A DNA stretch of 64,000 nucleotides, taken from positions 12,234,001-12,298,000 of the forward strand of contig NC_083505.1 of the NCBI RefSeq assembly GCF_032362555.1, read 5' to 3'. Origin of the DNA: Amyelois transitella (Eukaryota; Arthropoda; Insecta; Lepidoptera; Pyralidae). Below are positions 20,609 to 32,200 of the stretch, one piece after another (position 1 is the first letter of the stretch; each line of letters begins with the position of its first letter). The position numbers and the translations under genes were made by a program. Below the pieces are notes generated by a model. The model saw only the letters and a list, made by a program, of their open reading frames with translations. It did not search any database and was not told the DNA's origin.

Positions 20609-22022
20609 GGATTTTAATCTGTTTTCCATAATGGTCTTTAAATTATTGCTATTTGAAAGAAATGCTTCAGAAAAGGCCTAAAAACTAGGAATTCTTCTTC
20701 AAGGCGATGGTTATGACAATGAAAATAATCCCCTGTTTGGTTTCCGTCCACCCAAAGGTTGACTGGAAGAGATTGCATTAACGATGAGGGCCTTTGTACT
20801 CTCCCTGTTTTGTATGTTTTACTCTTATGGTGCTGTAAAGAGTTTTTTTTATCTATCTATCTATGACCTAGGTGCTAGTGCAGATAAATCTTCGCACTTA
20901 ATAAAAAGAAGCGAAGAATAGTCTCGTGACGTCATTTCTTTGGATCATTGAAATACGTGCTCACCTTGTAAGATTTGTACGACAGTAGATTAATTAGTCT
21001 AATAGCATGTTCCGACGTTTGGTTATCATTGCAAACAATCCGGAATATTTAACAAACGCAAACCTTTTTTCGATACAAACCCGACACATTTCTAATTTCT
21101 AACAAAACATTTAAACCAACAAATTCCATATTTCCTCGGGATCCCTTCCCATGATCGATGGCTCAGCGACACTGAAAAACTACATGCCGTTTCAGAATAC
21201 GGCCTCGGGTCATTTAGCCAGATAACGTAGGGATTTATGCGAGTGATTTTTAACCCTTTAAATGCAAAACCGAGTGAGCAAGTGATGAATCTGTACCTTG
21301 GGTAAGGGAAAAAGCAGATGTTGCTTTACGCCCGCGCTTAGTAATAGACAGAGCTAAAAAGGGGACTTTTGTTTATTAGGTGAACGGGCCGAGGGTCTAT
21401 TTGGTCGAGTCTGAATAAAATAGAATTTTTCCCGTTCAAGATACGTCTTGTCGTCTCGTCGTCTTATGGTCGTCTCCTTAGTGTCCAAGTCGATTGTCCT
21501 TTTTTTCACAGTCTGTCAGTCGGTTTTAGTCATCTAAAATGTTAAGTCAGAGTCTCGTTTGTCCATGGAGGCTGAACGGCCGCTACATTAGGTTATCAGA
21601 CTTTTATTACATTTACCAATTTCTAGACGGGTTTTCAGTAAAGTCAAACTTATCGGTTTGAAGATAAAGGTGTAATGATTTTTGGTAGACACTGTCAGCT
21701 TCCAGACATCCGCCATCGTATAAGCGTTAATTCTCAGAAATATAAAGTTAGGTACCTAACAGCTTGGATCATGGTATTTAAATGTGTAAGTTTACTCGCG
21801 GTGTTTTCCCACACCATACCAGTATCTCATTGATTCTTACATCTGTGGACAATGCCTAAAATCCGCGACGCAGTTTTTATCAAAATCGACTGTATTGATA
21901 TGAGTTTGTGATTGATCGGGAAATTGTTACGTTGGACATTTATCAATGGTGTGCGGTTCGTGAATTCGTTATAAAGGATAGCTACCAATATATATAAAAA
22001 GATTCTTAAATTCGTTCACCTT

Positions 22023-22270
22023 TGACGGCCTCTGTGGCGCAGCGGTAGTTCGCTTGTGTGTGTCACGGGAGGTCCCGGGTTCGAATCCCGGCCAGGGCAT
22101 GACGAGAAACTAATTTTCTCTGTCTGGCCTGGGTCTTGGATGTTTATCTATATAAGTATTTATTCTAAAATATTGTATCGTTGAGCTGGTACGAGTATCT
22201 CGTGACACAACTTTCAAACTTACTTCGAGGTTAACTCAATCTGTGTAATTTGTCCCGTATATATTTCTTA
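22023..22270 (+). mobile_element. S2 tRNA-derived SINE, full length
   Basis: ACGGCCTCTGTGGCGCAGCG A-box region, GGGTTCGAATCCCGGCCAGG B-box region, and the end CTCAATCTGTGTAATTTGTC. Confidence 0.9.
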
Positions 22271-22302
22271 TATAATACTCGTATATTTTACTCCCAGTTG
22301 TA

Positions 22303-22395
22303 TCTTCAACTCTCTGGAAGGGAGCCTGGAGTGCGCCTGACCATCTTCCCGGATTAAATGAGTCAGGTTTTTATAGCTTTCATAGCTACACATCT
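22303..22395 (-). mobile_element. S3 SINE fragment
   Basis: GGAAGGGAGCCTGGAGTGCG and TGAGTCAGGTTTTTAT match the reverse-oriented body. Confidence 0.6.
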
Positions 22396-22883
22396 AGCCG
22401 ACTGAATTTCCCTTGAGTGAGTTAGTTTTATAGTTAGTTGTTGATGTTTTTAATTAAATAAATATAGCCCAATGTCTTGGTGCTTTTACCACCAATTTAG
22501 GCAATGAGCTACGAACCAATCATAGTATTATTAAATTTTAAACAATCCAGCTCACAGACTACAGAGATCACATTCAGTTGGTCATGGCCTTTTTGTAGTC
22601 TTCATTTCGACTCTTATCCGGACTTAACATATGTGTGTAGGTATGTGGAAGAAACTGTCACTTAATCTGAACTACGCACATCTACATCGACGTATCAGCT
22701 CAGGCTATCATGCGGATACTTCATTAACCCTCTCTCACTACATTTGAGTCCGGTTAATCGTTCGGAACAGTGAGTTATGGCTGGTGTGAGCAGTCGCTGG
22801 TGTAGGGTTAAGTATTGACGTTTTGGCGGGTTATATGTATCTTAAAAGTTGAAGATTTTTATTTAATTTCGTTGCAAAGTATG

Positions 22884-22945
22884 GTTTCCGGCACTTTAGA
22901 ATAGGACTACCCATAGAAGTCGCAAAAGGCGACTAAGGGAGTAAG
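22884..22945 (+). mobile_element. S1 5' fragment
   Basis: GGTTTCCGGCACTTTAGAAT and GTCGCAAAAGGCGACTAAGG. Confidence 0.7.
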
Positions 22946-23066
22946 TGCACATTCAACTAGTGAAAGCTTTCACGCTGGTATAGTTGTTACAAATTACTAA
23001 CAAATTAACCAATATTTTTACATGGTACATTTGACATTTATTAAGTGTTGTTCGAGATGTCCTTTA

Positions 23067-23235
23067 ATACATACATATTGTCACGTCTATATCCCTTGCG
23101 GGGTAGACAGAGCCAATAGTTATGCAAAACTGGAAGACCACGTTTAGCTGTTTGGCTTAATGATAGAATTGAGATTGAAACAGTGACAATTTTAATTTCA
23201 TTTCACTAGTCTATCGATTAAATGAAGAATCCCAT
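23067..23235 (-). mobile_element. S1 SINE-like copy, 5' truncated
   Basis: CATACATATTGTCACGTCTA, then TTGCGGGGTAGACAGAGCCA and GATAGAATTGAGATTG. Confidence 0.8.
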
Positions 23236-23984
23236 TTTTATCCCAACCATAAACCCAAGATCGCTCTCATTTACATTTTGGACACCAGAATTAGGAATAA
23301 CCAATGACGTGGCAACAATTTTATGGTCAGCTGACATAAAATAGTGCGTGTTCGGCATTAGTGATGCGGTTAGTATAAAAACTTAATCACGTGACTAAAC
23401 TGTTCCATTTTTAATTACTTACCGTGGATATGAGTCAGGCTATTAACATAATTGACATTTTTTTTCTTTAACGATATAGAGGTAAAGGCGTGTATAGACT
23501 GAAAGACGTCAAAATTTTTTTTTCTGCTACTTGAATTTGGAGGTTTATCTTTATAATAATTAATTAGGGTTCCCAAAAGGTGCAAATGGGACCCTACAGC
23601 TAAGCCTGCATTGTGAATGTACTTCGGTTGCCGGCATAACAATAAATATTAAAAATATTAAAAAAAAAAAAAAAGAATTATCTAAGGAACTAATAAATTA
23701 ACGTTTTTCGTATTTTTTTTTCGCTCAATATTAATAACAGTAACAGGTTGATAAGTACTTAATTTTCACCGAATGTTCAGTTGTATATTACCTTATTAAA
23801 TAAATAATTAATAAATAAAAATAAAGTAATTATTAAAGGGGTACTATCATACAACAAAAGCTTTTTTATATATATATTTTATAAATAATGGTGTTTAACC
23901 CTTTCTACGCCAATCTGTTTTTCACATTGTCTGATTATATTTTTTGTATGAACAGAATAGACATTAAGATATTAAATAGAGGCT

Positions 23985-24125
23985 GCAGTGTACTTTGTTC
24001 CGCCGCTTCGTCTACACATGCGCTAAGGAAGCGGTAGTAACAAGATTTGACTGATGTGACAGATAACTGATCAATAACAGATAAGTACCTTGTCCAATTT
24101 TGGAAATAAATTCTATTCTATTCCT
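23985..24125 (+). repeat. ATTCT-ended dispersed repeat (P family)
   Basis: CTGCAGTGTACTTTGTTCCG, CACATGCGCTAAGGAAGCGG and the end AAATTCTATTCTATTCC. A reverse copy lies at 58853-59022, with partial ones at 40970, 45178 and 49375. Confidence 0.7.
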
Positions 24126-24229
24126 TTTAAATCCAATTCTTATCTAACTTTAAGAACTTCGGGTATAATTATTTCGATTTTCATGTAATAACGTCTTATA
24201 AACAAAATTACATTTACACCGATCACAAT

Positions 24230-24450
24230 CGGCCTCTGTGGCGCAGCGGTAGTACGCTTGTCCGTGACGCCGGAGGTCCCGGGTTCGAATCCTGGCCAGG
24301 GCAAGATGAGAAAAGAACTTTTTCTGATTGGCCTGGGTCTTGGATGTTTATTTATATAAGTATTTATTATAAAATATAGTATCGTTGAGTTAGTATCTCG
24401 TAACACAATTCTCGAACTTACTTTGAGGCTAACTCAATCAGTGTAATTTG
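24230..24450 (+). mobile_element. S2 tRNA-derived SINE, full length
   Basis: CGGCCTCTGTGGCGCAGCGG to AACTCAATCAGTGTAATTTG. Confidence 0.9.
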
Positions 24451-25502
24451 TCAAAAAAAAAAACCTCATTTCGATTTCAACTATCACAAAAATTCATAAA
24501 ATCCATTCCGTTATCAAAAATACTGTGAAAAATCACAACAAGAGACATTGCAAACAATCTTTTACAATTCTCTTAGCAAGTCTAAGGACTAATAGCATTA
24601 AACTGGCTGCCTTCAAGATAAAAACGAAGATTAAAACGGAAATAGAAGTCTGCAGTTATCGCGGATTCATTTGTACTTGATTGTTCTGCTGCTAGTAATG
24701 GGAAACATACGGGTGGGTATTGCTACCGTGCCCGCTGCGATAGTTCTGGCTTCATATACCTGCGTGCGTGTTTAACTTGAGCTGCAGTTATTCCGGTAAC
24801 TTTATACCTATTAGTTAGTTTAATCTTTTAGGCTATCAGCGTGTTACTATTTGATTTTTAATTTAATCATTAAGTCATATTTGTATATATTATATACATA
24901 CATATAATGCCAAAGTATAAGTGTAGGTATGAACAACTTAACTTTATTTATAATTTAAGACTTGCCCATGATTTCCGGTTATTAAAGCTTATATTAAATA
25001 TGTAAAAATAAATAAAATTAGAATGACAAGGGTAATTTAAAGGACTAATTCCTGTGCAGAGATCTCAGCAAATTAAATAAAATGGATGCAAATTAAATTG
25101 TTTTTTTTACACCTCGTCAAACTAACGGACCAATTTCCTAAATAATCAATATTAGAACTATCAGCCAAGCATTCCATCGTCCTTCTCCAGCACGCGCGAT
25201 GTCATTATTATCGCGCGATGAACTATTGCTGTCCCGTTATACGTATAATGAAAAGCGAAACAGCAATAATTTATTGCGCGCCGTCATTTTTGTCGTGCCA
25301 TGCTACTCGTAGCCCCGCTGGTACTTGAATCCCGGTCGCGTCTAAACGAATTATTCTCCCGTAAGTTTCCATCCTAATAGATCTACATAGAAGCGAAAGA
25401 TGAAGCATTGTCAGTTAAACGGTGCTAGGATTTGCATTGTGCCTTAAGGATATTCTAGCGTTTAGCCTAGGCTTGTGTTTCAGGGTTTATAAACTTTATA
25501 CA

Positions 25503-25592
25503 ATGGTGCCTTGTCGTTTCCGACACTTTAAAATAGGACCACTTCATATCTTTCCAATGGACGTCGTAAAAGGCGACTAAGGGATATTCCTT
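25503..25592 (+). mobile_element. S1 5' fragment
   Basis: TGCCTTGTCGTTTCCGACAC and CGTAAAAGGCGACTAAGGGA. Confidence 0.7.
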
Positions 25593-26650
25593 AGAATAAG
25601 CATGTGTTTTTAAACAGTATATATTAATTTTAAGTCTTGAAATGTTCCATACTGGTCTGGTAGAAATGAAAATAATAGTTTGTGTCTGTAAAATTCGATC
25701 AAGGGAAGAGATTATTTTTAAATTCTACTTTTAAAAAGAATTTTTTTTTTTTCATTAATTTAAAAGAAATCTTAGCAATGTAAAAATGGGTACTTAAGGA
25801 AACGCATTTTTAATTCGATATTTCGAACGCGCCATCCATTTTCGTAAATCGAACATGTCATCAATTAAATTACTTGCCCCGCTGTGACGTTCGAAGCGTA
25901 TACATTTTAACAAATCACCATTTTTACCGAATCTCCCCCTGTGACTCTTAATGCGAGGAGAGTTGATGTTTAAACATGTCAGAGCCGTGTCAGGGCAGTA
26001 GCCGAAACGTGGGTCTTAAGAATATAATTTAAAATGGAAATAAAAAAAAAGATACTAATTTGTCACTGATTCTACTACTGAAACCTTTTTATTGGATGAC
26101 CATATTGAGGGAGTAGTAACAATGTAGTACCTACTTAATCCGCCTTTTTATAGTGGCAGCCACCTTCATCAACTTTCAAACAAAAAAAAAACAAAAAATA
26201 TAAATCAGTTCCTACTTTCTGGAACTACGATGACACAGATAGACATATATAAATACAGACACATTATATTTATAACACCGCATCGTTTTTTTTTTTTTGT
26301 CGGAGTTTAAAAAATATCTGTATAAAATCGTTTCGTCGACGGATGGAAAATATGTGTGGCAAAAATTTTTTGGACTGCGGACGAGTCACGATCTTCTCAC
26401 GGGCAGGGCATTGATGTGTGTAGATAAACCTTAGGGGAAAGCGTGGTTGTTTGAACGAATTCCCTTAAATTCTTTACGTAGGGGGCGCTCTCGTCTTTCC
26501 CTTGGGAGACCGCTCTATGCATTCGCTTGTTTCTGTGCATTTTATTTTTGTTTGTTTCCCGAGAATTATATTTCAGTTTTGGCGATTGCTTTGTGACGTT
26601 GAAACGTCGTAGGTATCGTGTTGAGAGACAATTTAACGATTTATGGGATA

Positions 26651-26765
26651 ACATACATACATACATATAGTCACGTCTATATCCCCTGAAGGGTAGACAA
26701 AGCCAGCAGTCTTGAAAAGACTGAAAGGCTACGTTATGGCTGAATGATGGAATTGTGATATAGGT
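26651..26765 (-). mobile_element. S1 SINE-like copy, 5' truncated
   Basis: CATACATACATATAGTCACG to CTGAATGATGGAATTGTGAT. Confidence 0.8.
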
Positions 26766-26819
26766 TAACAACAAAGTTTATTGTGCTAGTTTTACCAATT
26801 TTAAGATAGCATGGGTTTT

Positions 26820-27100
26820 GCTAAGGACACGAAATTCAGCAAGTAGCTGTCTGAGGGCAGCCAGCTTGTTAACTCTGTTTGCACTGAGGTAGACCAAAGG
26901 GAAAGGTCAAGGGGCGCGCACGTTTATATTGTCCCCGGGCGCTGAAGAGACGCTGTAGAGACCATGACAACATGACGTCACGAGGCGTAAAGTGTATCGT
27001 CAGCTCCTACTAGAACTACTCGTAAAGGGGCACTAAAGAGATTTTCTAGGGAGCCAAGGCAGGGTGTGCTGTAAGAGAACAAACGCGAGAGCACTCCGAA
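26820..27100. repeat. GC-rich repeat related to 35590-35930, possible LTR remnant
   Basis: CAGCAAGTAGCTGTCTGAGG and AGGTAGACCAAAGGGAAAGG align with CAGCAAGTAGCCGCTAGGGG at 35599 and its downstream GTGGTCCAAAGACAAAGG. No TG...CA ends could be fixed. Confidence 0.4.
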
Positions 27101-27189
27101 CATGATTCGACACGTACTACTTGAAAATTGTTCAGTTAATTGTCTTTGGATTAATAACTAGACGTACGTTGATAAATGTGCTCATTTCT

Positions 27190-27385
27190 AAATTATCTTC
27201 TTCTTCTTCTTAATCCTGAATACATCACTGCAAAGAGGAGCCCGGGGTACGCCTTTTGTCCGTAATTGATTGGGTCAGGTTTTTACTCGAAGCGACTTCC
27301 GTCTGACCTTCGCAACATTTGCATAGGATGCTAATATGCTGGATCATGGGATAGCTCACTAGATAAACGTGTCACCTTTTCGGCC
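27190..27385 (-). mobile_element. S3 SINE body
   Basis: GATTGGGTCAGGTTTTTACT and GACTTCCGTCTGACCTTCGC are in the reverse of the S3 body. Confidence 0.75.
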
Positions 27386-28620
27386 ATTTTAGAAATTAAT
27401 TCAAATTAAAAACTTTATTGTAAAACATAGGTAAGTAGTACAGATCTGTTACATGTCTTTATAGTATCACTATGTTTTATCTTGGAGAGGATGTACAATA
27501 GTTGATTTACCACTATATATTTGATATGCATAAAATAAAACAAATAAAAAGGAAATTATAAATTGTCACATCACATTAGAAATTATAAATTGTCACATCA
27601 TTATAAATTGACACACAATTTTCTAATACAAATAGTTTTAATGCCTTCTTAAAGTTTAAAAAATTTAGAACCTTAAAGCTCTCTTAAATTAATATCTAAT
27701 ACTATTAAAAAAAAAATTGCCTGACATATCAACTCATTGCTTTGAAATTTGGCATATAATCCGCATGTTATCATTAGGGTGCATTAAGAGTAATTTTACT
27801 AAAAACTAATGGGAACAGAAAACGCGGTAGGTAGGTACTCTAAGCTACTATAATGAAACATCGATGGTCCGCTGAAATTATTTAATTATAAGCGAGTTTT
27901 GTTATGATTCCTAACATTGTTTATAAAAATAATCATTAATTATTTGTAAACATGTGCATAATATAAAGAACGAAAAAACATCGGTGTTTTGTTACCTACT
28001 GTTGAAAGAATCTTGATAAAATATACAAATTAAACTTTCTTGCCAAAATTACCTATCATCAGCTTGAATAGAAGAAACGTAATTTGTGAGGAACAGTTAG
28101 AATTACCAAATGTGCATGGAGTGAAAGATCTAATATAAATGAGAATAGCCTTAGGTGTATTTGATTGAACTGCTCGTCGCGATATAAATGTCGCAGCCAA
28201 ATGTTAAAAATGGCTGTTCAATGAAACAGCTAGCCGTATAAATGAAGGCCGCCACTGAATTAAAATACTAGTTCTACAGTTAAATCATCAAAATAATCAT
28301 TACTTAACATTCAACGTACAACCTTAACTATTGGAAATTAAATACAAAACACAGAAAACTAAACCCATTTTTTTATATTTTTATGTATTATAAAAATAAA
28401 ACAAGAGGTTAGATTAACGAAAAACTTTTGTACAAAGTTTTAAGGCACACAAATATGAAATGAAAATATTATATTGTGTTCCTGAATAGGCTGAATAGGC
28501 AAGAGAACAACTAATCTGAATTCGTTATTATATTGACTGACATAACGTACAATACACACCGCTGAATCTAGAGATAATAAAATATGTTATGTAGGTAGGG
28601 CCCTCACTATATGGCAATAA

Positions 28621-29102
28621 TACAGGGTGACATTTAATTCAACTGCATAAATTTAACTGTTAAGTGTACTCATCTAAAGGATATTTAAAAACGTTAAAAG
28701 AAAAATATCGGTTCATATTTCAGAAAGTACAAAAAATTAAAAGTATCAAAATCCACGATTCTAAATACGTCATATCACCCTGGCCGACGGAAAAGCGACG
28801 CGTAAGATTCAGAGGTCAACGACACAATTCATTCAGCTGAGCGATCTCGACAACTCTGTACTTTACATGATCTTGATACTAGAAAAATAATTTATTTTTC
28901 AGACATTTAAGAATTTACATGTTTAGTTTTAATTTCTTTTTGTAGTATTGGTCTTTAATAAAGCGTGTGACGTAGTTTTTGAGGGGTTTTTAAATGTGAA
29001 AATGTTGACGTTTAATTTAAATGAAAAAAGGCTCAAACAGCTCAGATGCATGGGTATAGTCTATGTTTCAAAGGATGCAGTTGTTTTAAATTTCACCCTG
29101 TA
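28621..29102. mobile_element. MITE with 29-bp terminal inverted repeats and TA flanks
   Basis: Left end TACAGGGTGACATTTAATTC, right end (reverse) TACAGGGTGAAATTTAAAAC, both continuing AACTGCAT. TA at each side fits a Tc1/mariner-type target. The 480-bp inside has no transposase frame. It lies just downstream of the OR2 stop. Confidence 0.8.
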
Positions 29103-29215
29103 TAGGATTTCTTGCAATTTCTAGCAAGAAAATTCGTGGGAAGGAAAATGAAAGAAATTTTTTACGCAGGCTTACTCCTATGACAGAATCGTAGATAAAA
29201 ATGATTGTTTAATTT

Positions 29216-32200
29216 CTAATTTTTCTCAAGTGCTCGTAACATCATGTAATATGAGAATGTTGTTTTTAATATCTGTAAAAAAATTAAAATATTTCGTATT
29301 AAATTATACTATTTATAAATAATACAGGTATTGAACGCGCACTTAACGAACCTTTATTTTATCTCGGACGTTATAATAATGTTACAATGATCCATTATCG
29401 CCGAGCGGCTGAAAACGTCGGAGATAAAATAAAGGTACTTAAGTTACGTGCGCGTTTAATACCTGTATTATTTATAAAAAGTAAAAAAAAAATAGTAAGT
29501 GACTGGAATTTAATCTAAAAAATAAATCTTTATTACTCTGACTTTACAAAGTGCTCTGGACAAAATATAATATCGTTGAGTGAGCTTAATCAGTATGATA
29601 TTTCGTTTAAGTTTTACAAGCTATTACGACAGCGCGAATTTAGCGCCACCTAAAAAAAAATACAGGTTTTTTTTCAGCAAATTCCACGGAATTTCTATTT
29701 TTTACCGGGACGAAAGTACCATATGGCAAATATTTTCCAAACGGCACCAATACAAGAATAGGACCACTCCATCTCTTTCCCATGGATGTCGTAAAAGGCG
29801 ACTAAGCGATAGGCTTACAAACTTGGGATTCTTTTTTAGGCGATGGGCTAGCAACTTGTCACTATTCGAATCTCAATTCTATCATTAAGTCAAGTAGCTG
29901 AGCGTGGCCTATCAGTCTTTTCAAGACTGTTAGCTCTGTCTACCCCGCAAGGGATATAGACGTGACCATATGTATGCATGTCATTCAAAGTTCTATTGAA
30001 AGAGCAATTCATCTTTAATATTACCGTAGCCATGGTCTGAACTCCAACGTCCACCATCCCCATAGCCTTCAAACCCATTGGTGTTTGAGTCATTCTCAGC
30101 ATCATCAGCACTAGTTTTCTGTTCTTTACGTCCATACACTCCCAGGGAACATTGTATGCAGCTCGCATTAGGGGATCTGACTGTTAAAAAATAGTCTTTT
30201 ATTTACACAAATTATAATTATTAAAAAAATTAAGTCCTCTGTTAAAAAAGAGGTTACGTAAATTTTTCGCACAACACTTAATTGATCATCGTTTGGGCAT
30301 GGAAAGCAATTGCGTGAACCTTTATGTGGGTGATTATAAAGATTTAAGATTTAATTTTGTCATATCGAGAAAATATTACCATTGATTTGATAACTTCGAA
30401 GACAACAGACATTCGCACCAAAAGTTCGCTGAGACCAATCGTCAAGGGGATGAAGCTAATCAGATTTTGAATATTCTGCAATACAATATAGAATTACAAA
30501 TTGCATGCAATTTAACTTATCACCTTTTTAATATGTAGTTAAGCAAAATAAAGGAACTAGGGAATCAATATTGGCACTTAGAATGATAACTGACAGAAGT
30601 TTAGAACTACATAAGTCTTGACACACATACTGCATTCATAAATTTAGAAAAGGCTTTTGATAAGGTGGCCTGGAGCACGTTTAACTGTTTTTTCCCGGTT
30701 GTCGTCATTTGACCGTCATCAAGTGCCGTGTGGTTCCCGTCACCAATAAAAAAAGAATATGGCCTCTCTATCTCGTTCCCATGGATGTCATTAAAGGCAA
30801 CTCAGGGATAAGCTTATAAACTTGGGATTCTTATTTTAGGCGATGAACTAGGAACCTGTCCCTATTTGAATCTCAATTCTATCATAAAGCCAAACAGCTG
30901 AACGTGGCCTATCAGTCTTTTCAAGACTGTTGGCTCTGCCTACCACGCAAGGGATAAAGACGTGATTATATGTATGTATATCATGTTATATATATTTGGG
31001 GTCAGATAGTGCTTAAAAATAGGAACAATATGAACCCTGTTGGGCATCGCAATTTTAAAGTAATATGGAGCGGCGGGCAGGTTAATATCGGTCAGTTCAG
31101 ATTAGGCAGCATTTAAAATTTGTGGCATCAGTGTTGCCTACTATACACAGGACCATCATCAACCATTTTATAACATGTTCTTTTTTAAAATATTTTGAAT
31201 TGAGTACGTACCAATTGTGAGCATTGTAAAAGCAGCAGACATCCACTGATTTGGTGAAATGTGAAATAAATTGCAACATTTACACCAACGGAGTCTGAGA
31301 TTTTATTGTTATATCTGAAAGAAGTGCAAAAATTTCATTTTCATATTTATATTTTTTGATAAAAGGAATATGAATCATTTTATCACTTGGCATTGTCTAT
31401 TCTGATGGTTTTGAAACAAAATTCTTCTATAGGTCTAAGATTAGAACTCACTTGATCGTAAATTTATGACATTTTATTAGAGTTCTCAATATCTTAGTTA
31501 CTTCTGGCATATCCTCTTTTGTATATCGATTTATTGATGCAGTATCATTTGAACCTTGCCCTGTGAATCCAGGTCTTGGAAAATTTTCTAAATTGTCGAT
31601 CAGTATTTTTATGTGTCCCCATAAATGAAATACTACTAAAGCAATTAGCAAATCATAAATAGTGAATACCATAGCGCACGTTACTGAGTAATAAATGTTG
31701 ATTACATATACTACAACGCATCCTGTTAAATTGTGCTCGTAATCAAAAGGCAGCGCAAAATAAATGGCGTGTTTGTATGTGATGTTAGTAGACAATGGAT
31801 CTTTATGTTTTTTGTTTAAGTTGAATATATTAAGGAGAAGTGGACCCAAATTAAAAGTTATGCCTGCAATTACAAATAGAATTAATGTGTAGATGGTAAA
31901 GAAATGTGAAAGCTTATGAATGAACTGATTCATCTGAAAATAAAAAGTAACAGTTTTTTAATTAGGTTGCATACTGACGAGAGTAATATATATATAAAAA
32001 ATATTTTAATGATCGTCTGCCTCGTAAATAATGTATAAATAGTAAATTTTTTCGAGTTACCTACTGAAATAAACGTTGTAATTTATTTAATTTCTAGCGT
32101 TGAAAACTAAAACGAAATAACAAATTTCGTAATGAATATATAAATATAAAATAGATTACCTAAAAAAATCATATCCCGACTTATTATAAATGAGAAAGTA

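Larger units (their letters stand above)
9509..29215. other. Long gene-poor interval between OR1 and OR2
   Basis: No exon could be supported. Besides the repeats listed separately, I see nothing nameable in 14.8-15.7, 15.9-16.6, 18.35-18.86, 20.6-22.0, 22.4-22.88, 24.46-25.5, 25.6-26.3 and 27.4-28.6 kb, apart from short simple runs such as the C-run at 13081-13095, TTTA repeats at 13455-13480 and ATCT repeats at 20852-20865. Confidence 0.6.

Noticed and set aside
22023-22100. Possible functional tRNA gene (also 9878, 24230, 39068 and reverse copies)
   Set aside because: A and B boxes are present, but each is followed by the same 150-bp body and the stems do not pair cleanly. They are SINE heads.
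26397-26774. Reverse-strand 125-aa frame
   Set aside because: Its first part is an S1 copy, and the rest has no recognisable motif or splice context.
29890-30168. Continuous frame through OR2 exon 7 into intron 7 (VILKMNCSFNRTL)
   Set aside because: It looks like exon 8 (ILK...) but loses the SYYMMLR motif. The true exon 8 is at 29216-29272 behind a proper acceptor.
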